DNA of 64,000 nt from Acidobacteriota bacterium (GTDB lineage: Bacteria > Acidobacteriota > Vicinamibacteria > Vicinamibacterales > UBA2999), in NCBI GenBank assembly GCA_030697165.1, contig JAUYQQ010000010.1, positions 186,001 to 250,000 of the forward strand, given 5' to 3'. The notes under the pieces were generated by a model, which was given only the letters and a program-made list of their open reading frames with translations, had not been told where the DNA came from and made no database searches. Shown here one piece after another: positions 55,568 to 64,000 of this stretch. Numbering within the stretch: the first letter of the stretch is position 1; each line of letters starts with the position of its first letter. The translations under genes and the position numbers were made by a program.

Positions 55568-57622
55568 ATGCGTCGTCTTCTTGTCGCCCTTGCCCTGGCC
55601 GCCCTGCCCGCCGCGATCGCCGCACAGAACGCGACGACCTCGAACACCGCCGCCAACGACCGGCTCAATCTCGATCTGTACTGGGAGTTCGAGACCGTCT
55701 CGGACCCGCAATTGTCCCCCGATGGCGCGCAGATCATCTACACCCGCGGATGGATCGACAAGGTCAACGACAAGCGTGAGTCGTCCCTCTGGATCATGAA
55801 CGCCGATGGCGGCAAGAACCGCTTCCTCGCGCGCGGCAGCAATGCGCGCTGGTCGCCGAGCGGCGACCGCATTGCCTACACCGCCCAGGGCGAGCCCAAG
55901 GGCTCGCAAATCTTCGTCCGCTACATGGACGCGGAAGGCGCGACCTCGCAGGTGACGCGTGTGGAGAAGGCGCCCACCGGCGTGGCATGGTCGCCCGACG
56001 GCACCAAGCTCGGGTTCGTGATGAGCGTCGAGTCGAAGAACTCGTGGCCCATCAAGATGCCTCGCGCGCCCGAGGGCGCCAAGTGGACCGAGGCGCCGCG
56101 CATTGTCGAACGGCTCGACTACCGCTCCGACGGCGTCGGCTTCGATGACGATGCGTTCCGGCACGTGTTCGTGGTGCCGGCGACCGGCGGCACGGCCCGC
56201 CAGTTGACCGACGGCCAGTGGCACCACAACGGCATCGAGTGGACGCCCGACAGCAAGCAGATCCTGTTCGGGTCGAACCGCGTCGCCGACGCGGAGTACC
56301 AGTTCCGCGAATCAGACATCTACTCGGTCGCCGTCGACAGCGGCGCCATCAAGCAGCTGACCACCCGCAAGGGGCCCGACGGCAGCCCGCGGGTCTCGCC
56401 CGACGGCAAGCGCGTGGCTTACGTCGGTTACGACCAGTCGCGCAACACCTGGCAGGACAGCAAGCTCTACGTCATGAACATCGACGGAACCAATCACCGC
56501 ATGGTGTCGGGCGAGTGGGACCGCTCGCCGCAGAACGTGATGTGGAAGGAAGACGGCACCGGTCTCTTCTTCACCGCGCAGGACCAGGGTTCGCAGAACC
56601 TGTACGTGCTGCCCATGGCCGGCGACCGTAGCGACGTGGTACAGCCGTTGACCAAGGGCACCTACATGCTGACCACCGCAAGCGTGGTCAAGGGCAAGGC
56701 GGTGGGCGTGCTCACTTCGCCCAACGCGCCGGCCGACATCATCTCGTTCGACGTCGCCGCGCCCGAGAAGATCCGGCAGCTCACTAGCGTCAACGAGGAC
56801 ATCCTCGCCGGCAAGAAGCTCGGCGCCGTCAAGGAGATGTGGTACACCTCGTCCGACGGCATGAAGATCCAGGGCTGGTACATCACGCCGCCCGACTTCG
56901 ACGCCACCAAGAAGTACCCGCTGCAACTGCACATCCACGGCGGCCCGCACAGCATGTACGGCGTCGGCTTCAATTACGGCTGGCAGGAACAGGCCGCCAA
57001 CGGTTACGTCGTGCTCTACACCAACCCGCGCGGCAGCACCGGCTACGGCTCGTCGTTCGGCAACCAGATCAACAACGCCTATCCCAGCAAGGACTACGAC
57101 GACCTGATGGCCGGCGTGGACGAGGTCCTGAAGCAGGGGTTCGTCGACGAGCGCAACATGTTCGTGACCGGCTGCAGCGGCGGCGGCGTGCTGACCGCGT
57201 GGATTGTCGGCAAGACCGATCGCTTCGCGGCCGCCTCGGCCAACTGCCCGGTGATCGACTGGGTCAGCTTCGTCGGCACCACCGACGGCGCCGGCTGGTA
57301 CCACAACTTTGCGAAACTGCCGTGGGAGGACCCGTCCGAGCACATCCGCCGCTCGCCGCTCACCTACGTTGGCAACGTCAAGACCCCGACGATGTTGATG
57401 ACCGGCGTCAACGACCTGCGCACGCCGATGCCACAGACCGAGCAGTTCTACAGCGCGCTGAAACTGCTGAAGGTGCCGACCGCGATGCTGCGCTTCAACG
57501 ACGAGGCGCACGGCACGTCGAGCAAGCCGTCGAACTTCGTGCGCACGCAGTTGTACCTGCGGCACTGGTTCGATAAATACAAGCGCGGCCCGGCGGTCAC
57601 GACCACGGCCGCGCAGCAGTAA
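55568..57622 (+). CDS. S9 family prolyl oligopeptidase-type peptidase
   Basis: 684 aa, secreted (signal MRRLLVALALAALPAAIAAQ). N-terminal beta-propeller repeats of the WD40/TolB type (LSPDGAQIIYT, SPSGDRIAYT, SPDGTKLGFV, SPDGKRVAYV) and a C-terminal alpha/beta-hydrolase: nucleophile in TGCSGGGVLTAW, Asp in GVNDLRTPM, His in DEAHGTSS. The layout is of the acylaminoacyl-peptidase/DPP (S9C-like) branch. The start has a perfect AAGGAGGA, 7 nt before the ATG. Confidence 0.93.
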   Translation: MRRLLVALALAALPAAIAAQNATTSNTAANDRLNLDLYWEFETVSDPQLSPDGAQIIYTRGWIDKVNDKRESSLWIMNADGGKNRFLARGSNARWSPSGDRIAYTAQGEPKGSQIFVRYMDAEGATSQVTRVEKAPTGVAWSPDGTKLGFVMSVESKNSWPIKMPRAPEGAKWTEAPRIVERLDYRSDGVGFDDDAFRHVFVVPATGGTARQLTDGQWHHNGIEWTPDSKQILFGSNRVADAEYQFRESDIYSVAVDSGAIKQLTTRKGPDGSPRVSPDGKRVAYVGYDQSRNTWQDSKLYVMNIDGTNHRMVSGEWDRSPQNVMWKEDGTGLFFTAQDQGSQNLYVLPMAGDRSDVVQPLTKGTYMLTTASVVKGKAVGVLTSPNAPADIISFDVAAPEKIRQLTSVNEDILAGKKLGAVKEMWYTSSDGMKIQGWYITPPDFDATKKYPLQLHIHGGPHSMYGVGFNYGWQEQAANGYVVLYTNPRGSTGYGSSFGNQINNAYPSKDYDDLMAGVDEVLKQGFVDERNMFVTGCSGGGVLTAWIVGKTDRFAAASANCPVIDWVSFVGTTDGAGWYHNFAKLPWEDPSEHIRRSPLTYVGNVKTPTMLMTGVNDLRTPMPQTEQFYSALKLLKVPTAMLRFNDEAHGTSSKPSNFVRTQLYLRHWFDKYKRGPAVTTTAAQQ

Positions 57623-57711
57623 AGAAGAATTACAGGAGGTCAGGAGGTCAGGAGTCTTTACATTTCTGTTCTCTTGATCTCTTGGTCTCCTGTCGATCTT
57701 TAGAGGGATTC

Positions 57712-59292
57712 ATGAATCGGACGTTTGCAGTTGTTGTTCTTGCTCTTGTTCTCTCCTTAGCTCGCGGCGCCGCTCAGGCGCCGGCCGGCGTTGACCAGAA
57801 CACCGTCAACCGCATTCGCGGCGAGGCCGTCACGCGCTCGCAGGCGATGGAGACGCACTGGTGGCTGTCGGAGGTCTACGGCCCTCGCGCCACCGGCACG
57901 CCGGGCTACCAGCAGGGCGCCGACTGGGTGATGAAGAAGTTCGCCGAGTGGGGACTGCAGAACATTCACATCGAGCGCTTCCCGTTCGGCCAGGGTTGGA
58001 CGATTGAACGCTTCTCGGCCCACATGACCACGCCGCAGGCGTCGGTCGTGATTGGCCAGCCGCGCTGGAACTCGCCGTCCACCAGGGGAGCCGTCACCGC
58101 CGACGTCGTTCACGTGCAGGCGGCAACCGAAGGCGACCTCGCGAAGTACCGGGGCCAGTTGCAAGGCAAGATCATCGTCAGCCAGGCCGTGCGCCCGGTG
58201 CGCATGCTCGACGGCCGCATCGTGCTGCAGATGAACGACGCCGATTGGGCCGAGGCCATGCAGGTGCCGGCACCGGTGGCAACGCCGACCGCCACGCCGG
58301 CGCCACCCGCGACCGGCCCCACCGCGCCACTCACGCAGGCGGCGCTGCAACGGTTTCTCGTGGCCGAAGGCGCCGCGGTGTATCTCGACCGCGGATCCGA
58401 CAGCGACGCGCCGCTTGGCGGCAGCAACCTGTCGTGGCGGACGCAAGTGGTCGACGGCGGCACGGTCTTCCCGGGCAACGGCGGCAGCCGCGACCCCAAG
58501 GTGCCCGCCCAGGTGCCATCGGCCACCCTCGCCGTCGAACACTACAACCGCATCGTCCGCCTGCTGGCGCGCGGCCAGGCGGTGCGGATGGAAGTGGACA
58601 TCCAGACGAAGTTCCATCCGGAAACGGATCCGGCGGGCAACGCCTTCAACATCATTGCGGAAATCCCGGGCACCGACCTCGCCAGGGAGGTCGTGATCAT
58701 GGGCGCGCACTTCGACACCTACCCGTACGCCACCGGCGCCACCGACAACACCACTGGCTCGGCGGCGATGATCGAGGCGGTGCGGGTGATCCAGTCGCTC
58801 GGGCTGAAGCCGCGCCGGACGATTCGCATTGCGTTGTGGGCGGCCGAAGAACAGGGTCTGCTCGGGTCGCGGCTCTACGTCGAACGCCACTTCTTTGACC
58901 CCGCGACCAAGACACCCCGGCCGGGCCACGAGAACGTGCAGGCCTACTTCAACCTCGACAACGGCACCGGCCGCATTGTCGGCATCTGGGGCCAGGGCAA
59001 CACCGGCGCCATGAAGATGTTCGAGGAGTGGGGCAAGCCGCTGAAGGACATCGGCTGGAAGAACGTGAGTCCGCGCTCGGTCGGCCAGACCGATCACGGT
59101 TCGTTCGACGCGGCCGGCCTCCCGGGGTTCCAGTTCATCCAGGAGCGGCTCGAATACAACTCGCGGACCCACCACTCGAACATGGACACGTTCGATCACG
59201 TGCAAAAAGACGATGTGATCCAGCAAGGTGCGGTGGCGGCGGTGTTTGCGTGGTACGCGGCGAACACAAACGAACGGTTGCCGCGCAAGTAA
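57712..59292 (+). CDS. M28 family zinc aminopeptidase/carboxypeptidase
   Basis: 526 aa from the ATG at 57712 (GAGGG just upstream); an in-frame ATG at 57682 would only add ten non-signal residues. Signal peptide (VVVLALVLSLARGAAQ). A PA-like insertion in the middle, then the M28 zinc site: MGAHFDTYPYATGATDNTTG (His and bridging Asp) and LWAAEEQGLLGS (catalytic and zinc Glu), HHSNMDTFD near the C terminus. Hydrolyses peptides in the periplasm or outside. It ends 24 nt before the his leader peptide; read-through into the his leader is possible. Confidence 0.92.
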   Translation: MNRTFAVVVLALVLSLARGAAQAPAGVDQNTVNRIRGEAVTRSQAMETHWWLSEVYGPRATGTPGYQQGADWVMKKFAEWGLQNIHIERFPFGQGWTIERFSAHMTTPQASVVIGQPRWNSPSTRGAVTADVVHVQAATEGDLAKYRGQLQGKIIVSQAVRPVRMLDGRIVLQMNDADWAEAMQVPAPVATPTATPAPPATGPTAPLTQAALQRFLVAEGAAVYLDRGSDSDAPLGGSNLSWRTQVVDGGTVFPGNGGSRDPKVPAQVPSATLAVEHYNRIVRLLARGQAVRMEVDIQTKFHPETDPAGNAFNIIAEIPGTDLAREVVIMGAHFDTYPYATGATDNTTGSAAMIEAVRVIQSLGLKPRRTIRIALWAAEEQGLLGSRLYVERHFFDPATKTPRPGHENVQAYFNLDNGTGRIVGIWGQGNTGAMKMFEEWGKPLKDIGWKNVSPRSVGQTDHGSFDAAGLPGFQFIQERLEYNSRTHHSNMDTFDHVQKDDVIQQGAVAAVFAWYAANTNERLPRK

Positions 59293-59306
59293 AAATCGGC
59301 TACCCT
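59278..59306 (+). promoter_or_regulatory. Possible promoter of the his operon
   Basis: TTGCCG (59278-59283), 17-bp spacer, TACCCT (59301-59306), overlapping the 3' end of the M28 gene. Transcription would begin about 59312, just before the leader ATG at 59317. Weak match, chosen for its position. Confidence 0.35.
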
Positions 59307-59316
59307 TTTTCAGGTC

Positions 59317-59400
59317 ATGTCGCTCGTCCACCACGCGCACCGCAGCCATCACCACCGTTCACCGAAACGGCACGGCAGGAGTTTGCGCGTAGAGACCTGA
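59317..59400 (+). CDS. hisL: his operon leader peptide, 27 aa with seven His
   Basis: ATG at 59317, TGA at 59398-59400. The peptide begins M-S-L-V-H-H-A-H and contains seven histidines (residues 5, 6, 8, 11, 12, 13, 19) among 27, far above chance. It lies directly upstream of a terminator hairpin and the his genes, the layout of classical histidine attenuation: ribosomes stall at His codons when charged histidyl-tRNA is low, letting RNA polymerase pass the terminator. A TTTGCG run at 59382-59387 can pair with CGCAAA of the terminator's 5' arm and may form the antiterminator. Confidence 0.85.
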   Translation: MSLVHHAHRSHHHRSPKRHGRSLRVET

Positions 59401-59424
59401 CGACATCCACCAGGATTCGCTTCA

Positions 59425-59463
59425 CGCAAAGAGCCCGCCGGCAACGGCGGGCTCTTTGCGTTT
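59425..59463 (+). terminator. his attenuator terminator
   Basis: Perfect 16-bp stem, 59425-59440 (CGCAAAGAGCCCGCCG) with 59445-59460, GCAA tetraloop at 59441-59444, then TTTA. Located 24 nt after the leader peptide stop. Confidence 0.85.
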
Positions 59464-59524
59464 ATGACGGGACAGCACTCCTTGACGGGGGGCACCACTT
59501 GACGGGATGGAACTTCTTGACGGG
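59464..59524. repeat. Phased TGACGGG repeats upstream of hisI
   Basis: TTGACGGG at 59482, 59499 and 59517, plus ATGACGGG at 59464; spacing 18, 17, 18 bp. They lie between the attenuator and hisI. Role unknown; could be a protein-binding array or a recent tandem duplication. Confidence 0.75.
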
Positions 59525-59531
59525 GCCGAAT

Positions 59532-59888
59532 ATGGATTTCACGAAACTGGACGGGTTGATACCGGCGGTCGTGCAGGACGAGACCAGCCACGAGGTGTTG
59601 ATGGTGGGCTTCATGAATGACGAGGCGTGGCAGCTGACGCAGCAGAGCGGCTACGTCACCTTCTTCAGCCGCACCCGCAACAAGCTGTGGATGAAGGGCG
59701 AGACGTCCGGCAACCGCCTGGCGGTCAAGCAGGTGTTCGTCGATTGCGACCAAGACACCGTGCTGATCAAGGTGGCGCGCGAGGGCGACGGCAACGTCTG
59801 CCACACCGGCGAACGATCGTGCTTTTACACGGAACTGCCGGGAGTCGGGAGTCGGGAGTCGGGAGTCGATCAGAAGGGGACACGATGA
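59532..59888 (+). CDS. hisI: Phosphoribosyl-AMP cyclohydrolase
   Basis: 118 aa, start ATG 59532. Third step of histidine synthesis: opens the purine ring of PR-AMP. Family residues seen: [51 protein letters not shown] and [10 protein letters not shown] with metal-binding Cys and Asp. The fused HisE (pyrophosphatase) domain of many HisIE proteins is absent. The last 16 or so residues are encoded by the CGGGAGT heptad repeat and look like an added tail. Overlaps hisG by 4 nt. Confidence 0.93.
   Translation: MDFTKLDGLIPAVVQDETSHEVLMVGFMNDEAWQLTQQSGYVTFFSRTRNKLWMKGETSGNRLAVKQVFVDCDQDTVLIKVAREGDGNVCHTGERSCFYTELPGVGSRESGVDQKGTR
59839..59868. repeat. CGGGAGT heptads inside the hisI 3' end
   Basis: Four tandem heptads (59839-59868) within the C-terminal codons of hisI, giving Gly-Val-Gly-Ser-Arg-Glu-Ser-Gly. 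Same unit as the array at 42795. Confidence 0.85.
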
Positions 59889-60772
59889 AGTTGAAGCTTG
59901 GTATACCGAAAGGGTCGTTGCAGGATGCGACGATCCAGTTGTTCCAGCGCGCCGGCTACCAGATGCGCGTGGACTCGCGCTCGTACTTCCCGTCGATCGA
60001 CGATCCCGAGATCGAGTGCATGCTGATCCGGGCGCAGGAAATGGCCCGCTACGTCGCCGACGGCGTGCTCGACGCGGGCCTGACCGGCCAGGACTGGATT
60101 GCCGAACACGAGATTGGCCACCCCGAACAGACGCCGCTCGCGCGCATCTGCGACCTGGTCTACGCCAAGCAAAGCTTTGGCAAGGTGAAGTGGGTGCTGG
60201 CCGCCCCCGAAGACTCGGCGTTCAAGACCGTCGCCGACTTGAACGGCAAGCGCATCGCCACCGAGCTGGTGCGCGTGACCAAGCACTACTTCACCACCAA
60301 GGGCATGGACGTGGACGTCGAGTTCTCGTGGGGCGCCACCGAGGTCAAGCCGCCGGTGCTGGCCGACGCCATTGTCGAAGCCACCGAAACCGGCTCGACG
60401 CTCCGCGCCAACCGCCTGCGCATTCTCGAAACCATCATGGAGTCGAACACGCAGCTGATTGCCAATCAGTCGGCCATGGCCGATGCCTTCAAGAAGAACA
60501 AGATCGAGAACCTGGCGCTGCTGCTGCGCGCCGCCATCGATGCCCAGGGCCGCGTCGGCCTGATGCTGAACGCGAAGCGCACCGACCTGGAGAAACTGAT
60601 CGCCCTGCTGCCGGCGTTGCAGCGCCCGACCGTGTCGTCGCTGAGCGATCCGGAGTGGGTCGCCATCAACACCATCCTCGAGGAGAAAGTGGCGCGCGAC
60701 CTGATTCCGCGGCTCAAGGCCGCCGGCGGCCAGGGCATCGTCGAATACCCGCTGACGAAGATCGTTCTATGA
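59885..60772 (+). CDS. hisG: ATP phosphoribosyltransferase, long form
   Basis: 295 aa. First committed step: ATP + PRPP to phosphoribosyl-ATP. LGIPKGSLQ at the N terminus, [42 protein letters not shown] with the PRPP loop (ETGSTL), and a C-terminal ACT-like regulatory domain (about 220-295), marking the long HisG that is inhibited by histidine and needs no HisZ. ATGA overlaps at both ends. Confidence 0.95.
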   Translation: MKLKLGIPKGSLQDATIQLFQRAGYQMRVDSRSYFPSIDDPEIECMLIRAQEMARYVADGVLDAGLTGQDWIAEHEIGHPEQTPLARICDLVYAKQSFGKVKWVLAAPEDSAFKTVADLNGKRIATELVRVTKHYFTTKGMDVDVEFSWGATEVKPPVLADAIVEATETGSTLRANRLRILETIMESNTQLIANQSAMADAFKKNKIENLALLLRAAIDAQGRVGLMLNAKRTDLEKLIALLPALQRPTVSSLSDPEWVAINTILEEKVARDLIPRLKAAGGQGIVEYPLTKIVL

Positions 60773-62043
60773 ACTTCGTGAACTCCACCAACCGCCGTGC
60801 GGTCAACGAGCTGCTGTCGGCGACGCGCATTCGCGATCGCGTCACCGAGACGCGCGCCGCCGCGATCGTCGAACACGTCCGAAAGGGTGGCGATGCCGCG
60901 CTGTCGAAGTACGCCCGGAAGCTCGATGGCCTGACGGGCGGCATCGAGGTGCCCAGGCGAGCGTGGGAATCGCAGGCGCGCACGCTCGCGCCCGCGGTGC
61001 GAACCGCGATCACACGCGCCGCCGCGAACATCCGCACCGTGGCGAAGGCGCAGGTGCCGAAAGGCTGGCGCAAGGCCGTCGGTGCCGGAATCAGCGTCGA
61101 GCAGCGGGTGATCCCGCTGTCCCGGGTCGGCTGTTACGTGCCGGCCGGCCGGTATCCGCTGCCGTCTTCGTTGCTGATGACCGCGATTCCCGCGCGCGCG
61201 GCCGGCGTGCCCGAAGTGATCGTGGCGTGCCCGCGGCCCGATGCCGCGGTGTTTGCCGCGGCGGTCGAGGCTGGCGTTGATCGGCTGTTCCAGGTGGGCG
61301 GCGCCCACGCGGTAGCCGCCATGGCATACGGCACCCGCACGGTGCCGAGGGTCGACAAGATCGTCGGGCCCGGCAACCGTTGGGTGTCGGCCGCGAAGTC
61401 GCTGGTCTCGGCCGATTGCGGCATCGACTTCTACGCCGGGCCCACCGAGATCCTGATCGTCACCGCCACCGGATCGGCGGCGGCCATTGCCGCCGACCTG
61501 ATCGCCCAGGCCGAGCACGACCCAGACGCGCGCGCGGTGTTCATTACCTGGAATGCCCGCCTGGCGGACCAGGTGGCACGCGAGGTCGCCACCCAGATGC
61601 CCAGCTCCGGGCCGGCGCTGCAGTCGCTCGAGCGCCACGGCGGCATCATCGTGTGCCGCACCATGACCGAGGCGATCGATCTGGCCAACCAGGCCGCCTC
61701 AGAACATCTCGTCGTGGGAACCGAGGCGCTGGCCAGGCGCGTATGGAATGCTGGAGCCGTGTTCGTGGGCGAGTGGACGGCACAGGTCGCCGGCGATTAC
61801 GCCATCGGCTCGAATCACGTGCTGCCGACCGCCGGTGCGGCCCGCTATCGCGGCGGGCTGAACGCCGCTGATTTCGTGAAGCTGGTCTCGGTCCAACGTA
61901 TGACGAAGCGCGGACTCGCGAGCATTGCGGGCACGGTAACCACACTGGCGCGCGCCGAAGGCCTCGAGGGCCACGCGCGATCGATTGAAGCTCGATCGAC
62001 TCCCGACTCCCGGTTCCCGACTCCCGGCAGGAAACAATCATGA
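60769..62043 (+). CDS. hisD: Histidinol dehydrogenase
   Basis: 424 aa; start ATG 60769 overlapping the hisG stop. Last two steps, histidinol to histidine with two NAD+. Seen: [90 protein letters not shown] (zinc/substrate His). The final 16 or so residues ([15 protein letters not shown]) are encoded by the dispersed GACTCCCGG repeat and exceed the usual length. Overlaps hisC by 4 nt. Confidence 0.96.
   Translation: MNFVNSTNRRAVNELLSATRIRDRVTETRAAAIVEHVRKGGDAALSKYARKLDGLTGGIEVPRRAWESQARTLAPAVRTAITRAAANIRTVAKAQVPKGWRKAVGAGISVEQRVIPLSRVGCYVPAGRYPLPSSLLMTAIPARAAGVPEVIVACPRPDAAVFAAAVEAGVDRLFQVGGAHAVAAMAYGTRTVPRVDKIVGPGNRWVSAAKSLVSADCGIDFYAGPTEILIVTATGSAAAIAADLIAQAEHDPDARAVFITWNARLADQVAREVATQMPSSGPALQSLERHGGIIVCRTMTEAIDLANQAASEHLVVGTEALARRVWNAGAVFVGEWTAQVAGDYAIGSNHVLPTAGAARYRGGLNAADFVKLVSVQRMTKRGLASIAGTVTTLARAEGLEGHARSIEARSTPDSRFPTPGRKQS
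61998..62029. repeat. Dispersed GACTCCCGG repeat at the hisD 3' end
   Basis: CGACTCCCGACTCCCGG, GTTCC, CGACTCCCGG, nearly the same order as at 42980-43014 in front of the ATP-grasp gene, and again followed by CAGG and a start codon (hisC). Confidence 0.85.
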
Positions 62044-63116
62044 CCACCATTCAAGGAGTGCCTGATCTGGGCCCCGGCCTTCGCCTTCACCTCAACGAGA
62101 ACACCGCCGGCTGCTCGCCGAAGGTGGTCGAGGCCGTCCGGGCATTCGACGGCCAGCGGCTGGCGACCTATCCCGATTTCCGCGACGCGATCTTCGAGAC
62201 GGCCGCTTTCCTCGGTGTCGAACCGGACCGCATCGTGCTGACCAATGGCCTGGACGAGGGCATCCTGCTCGCGTCGATCGCCTACCTGGGCCACCGGACA
62301 CCCGAGGCACTGGTGGAGCTCGGCGCGCCGATCACGGCCCTCTCCGGCGCCGCAGAGGTCATCGTCTCGCAGCCGGCATTCGAGCCGTACCTGCATGCGG
62401 CACACGCCCTTGGCGCGCGCGTCGTGTCGGTACCAGCCGGTCCCGACTACGCCTATCCGCTCGAGGGGGTGCTGAAGGCCATCACGCCCAACACCCGGAT
62501 CGTCTACGTGAACAACCCGAACAACCCGAGCGGCCAGCCGGTGCCGCAAGAGGCGATTCGCCGCGTGGCGCGCGCGGCCGGCCATGCGCTGGTGTTCGTG
62601 GACGAGGCGTATCACGACTTCCTGGGCGAGAACTTCCTGAGCGAGGCGGCCGACTACGCGAACGTGATCGTCGGGCGCACGTTCTCGAAGGCGTTCGGCC
62701 TGGCCGGCATGCGCGTCGGCGTGATGATGGCGTCGCCGGCCATCCTGGCGCCGATTCGCCGCGCCATGCCGCTGTTCAACCTGAACGTGGTCGCGGTGGC
62801 CGCCCTCCGCGCCGCGGTCGGCGATACCGAGTTTCGGTCCTGGTATGTGGCGCAGGCGAATGAATCGAAAGAGCTGGTTTACGCGGCGTGCGGCCGCGCG
62901 GGCCTGCGCTACTGGAAGAGCGGGGCCAACTTCGTGTTGATTGATGGCGGCGATCGCGCGCGCGCGCTGGTGGACGGAATGATCGCGCAAGGGGTGTTCG
63001 TGCGGGACCGCACCAAGGACCCGGCGTGCCCCAACTGCTTCCGTCTCACGACCGGGGTCGTCGAGCACACGCGTCACGCGGTGGCGACATTGGAGGCATT
63101 GTGCCACCTTCGCTAA
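62040..63116 (+). CDS. hisC: Histidinol-phosphate aminotransferase
   Basis: 358 aa. PLP enzyme making histidinol phosphate from imidazole-acetol phosphate and glutamate. LNENTAG at the substrate end, [21 protein letters not shown] and the PLP lysine in [14 protein letters not shown] are all present, in contrast to the degenerate relative at 51568. Overlaps hisB by 16 nt. Confidence 0.95.
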   Translation: MTTIQGVPDLGPGLRLHLNENTAGCSPKVVEAVRAFDGQRLATYPDFRDAIFETAAFLGVEPDRIVLTNGLDEGILLASIAYLGHRTPEALVELGAPITALSGAAEVIVSQPAFEPYLHAAHALGARVVSVPAGPDYAYPLEGVLKAITPNTRIVYVNNPNNPSGQPVPQEAIRRVARAAGHALVFVDEAYHDFLGENFLSEAADYANVIVGRTFSKAFGLAGMRVGVMMASPAILAPIRRAMPLFNLNVVAVAALRAAVGDTEFRSWYVAQANESKELVYAACGRAGLRYWKSGANFVLIDGGDRARALVDGMIAQGVFVRDRTKDPACPNCFRLTTGVVEHTRHAVATLEALCHLR

Positions 63117-63718
63117 AGCTACGGCGGCCAAGGCGCAGTGCGGTAATCGATCGGCGCACAGCCGAGACGCAGATCAAGGTCACGCTGAAGCTCGATGGCA
63201 AAGGCAATTACGAGAACAGCACCGGCATCCGCTTTCTCGATCACATGCTGGACCTGGTGGCGCGGCACGGCGGCTTCGACCTCAAGGTCAAGGCCACCGG
63301 CGACCTGGACGTGGATCAGCACCACACCGTGGAGGACGCCGGCATTGCCCTGGGCGAGGCCGTGCTGGCCGCCATCGGCAACAAGCGCGGCATCAACCGC
63401 GCCGGGTACTTCGTGATGCCGATGGACGAGACCCTCGCGGTCGCGGCCATCGACTTGAGCGGCCGGCCGCACTGCGTCGTGGACACCAAGGTCACGGTGC
63501 GGGTGGTCGGCGATCTGCAGACCGAACTGGTGCACGACTTCTTCGACGGCTTCGCCATGGCCGCGCGGGCCAACGTGCACCTGAAGGTGATGTACGGGCG
63601 GTCGAACCACCACAAGATCGAGGCCTGCTTCAAGGCGTTCGCGCGCGCGCTGCGGGTGGCGTGCGCGAAGGACAAGCAGATGGCGCGCAGCCTGCCGAGC
63701 ACCAAGGGCCTGCTGTGA
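63101..63718 (+). CDS. hisB: Imidazoleglycerol-phosphate dehydratase
   Basis: 205 aa from GTG 63101, with GGAGG 4 nt upstream inside hisC. Sixth step. Metal-binding motifs [33 protein letters not shown] and [17 protein letters not shown] are complete. Monofunctional; no phosphatase domain. GTGA overlap with hisH. Confidence 0.95.
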   Translation: MPPSLKLRRPRRSAVIDRRTAETQIKVTLKLDGKGNYENSTGIRFLDHMLDLVARHGGFDLKVKATGDLDVDQHHTVEDAGIALGEAVLAAIGNKRGINRAGYFVMPMDETLAVAAIDLSGRPHCVVDTKVTVRVVGDLQTELVHDFFDGFAMAARANVHLKVMYGRSNHHKIEACFKAFARALRVACAKDKQMARSLPSTKGLL

Positions 63719-64000
63719 TCGCACTCGTCGATTACGGCGCCGGCAACCTGGCGTCTGTGCGAAAGGCGCTGGCCGCTCTCGGCGCGGACGTCTGGACGCC
63801 GTCGGCCCCTGCCGAACTGGCGCGCGCTACCGGCGTGATCGTTCCTGGCGTAGGCCACTTCGACGCCACCAGGGGCATCACCAGCGACTGGCGCACCGCG
63901 ATCAGCGGGTCGATCGCGGGGGGCGTGCCGATGCTCGGCATCTGCGTCGGACTGCAGTGGCTGTTCGAAGGCAGCACCGAAGCCCCGGACGTAAACGGGC
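63715..64000 (+). CDS. hisH: Imidazole glycerol phosphate synthase glutaminase subunit, 5' part
   Basis: GTG at 63715 gives [19 protein letters not shown], then VIVPGVGHF and the glutaminase nucleophile region [13 protein letters not shown]. Class-I glutamine amidotransferase that feeds ammonia to HisF. Open frame runs past the right edge; hisA and hisF are expected beyond. Confidence 0.94.
   Translation, partial: MIALVDYGAGNLASVRKALAALGADVWTPSAPAELARATGVIVPGVGHFDATRGITSDWRTAISGSIAGGVPMLGICVGLQWLFEGSTEAPDVNG

Noticed and set aside
59028-59531. Extending HisI upstream through the leader region
   Set aside because: It overlaps the M28 gene, leader peptide and terminator; HisI similarity starts at 59532.
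60016-60768. Extending HisD upstream to 675 aa
   Set aside because: The upstream part is an off-frame reading of hisG; HisD homology starts at the ATG at 60769.

Overview
A GC-rich (roughly two-thirds G+C by eye) chromosomal window, probably from a soil- or sponge-type Acidobacteriota (Vicinamibacteria-like). That assignment is inferred from base composition, abundant secreted S9/M28-type peptidases, 4-bp ATGA gene junctions and his-operon layout; no rRNA or marker gene is present to prove it.

Region 1 (1-38322, minus strand) is one giant hybrid PKS/NRPS operon of five genes joined by 4-bp or near-4-bp stop/start junctions, running off the left edge. In order of transcription: gene A (acyl-AMP ligase, dead KR, PRMT-like methyltransferase, ACP, then KS-AT-DH-KR-ACP); gene B (KS-AT-DH-cMT-KR-ACP, then KS-KR-ACP without AT); gene C (KS-ACP without AT, aminotransferase, luciferase-like monooxygenase, C-A-PCP with an Asn-like code); gene D (KS-AT-ACP); gene E (C, A with a Gly-like code and embedded methyltransferase, PCP, next C, truncated by the window). 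Read in order, this should give a 6-methyl, 5-hydroxy, 3-amino, 2-hydroxy acyl chain, then Asn plus one malonate (able to close to a pyrrolidone), then N-methylglycine. That is the order expected for the microsclerodermin/pedein antifungal cyclic peptides known from sponges and myxobacteria. I infer a microsclerodermin-type cluster in a different phylum. Trp-, Gly- and GABOB-forming modules and a release domain would be expected left of position 1.

Region 2 (38464-42050, minus strand) holds a PAP2 phosphatase, a tiny membrane protein, an outer-membrane beta-barrel protein, a DUF697 membrane protein and an alpha/beta-hydrolase esterase.

Region 3 (42084-47419, plus strand) is a compact cassette: second esterase-fold protein, ATP-grasp ligase, GCS2/YbdK-type carboxylate-amine ligase, second ATP-grasp-like protein and a sensor histidine kinase. 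I see it as a candidate uncharacterised amide-bond-forming system. Several short repeat families (GGGAGTC heptads, GAACC units, a 23-bp inverted repeat) sit in its gene junctions.

Region 4 (47379-50788) has molybdate transporter genes modABC on the minus strand, divergent from a MerR-HTH/Mop regulator with a triple-repeat operator candidate between them, then a small gene pair including a nucleotidyltransferase-fold protein. Region 5 (50814-59292) has an RraA-like protein, an aminotransferase-fold protein lacking its PLP lysine, a secreted metalloprotease, a TPR protein, an S9 peptidase and an M28 peptidase.

Region 6 (59278-64000, plus strand) is a histidine operon: a 27-aa leader peptide with seven His codons and a 16-bp terminator stem (classical attenuation), then hisI-hisG-hisD-hisC-hisB-hisH, cut by the right edge. 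No tRNA, rRNA, CRISPR array or transposase gene was seen.
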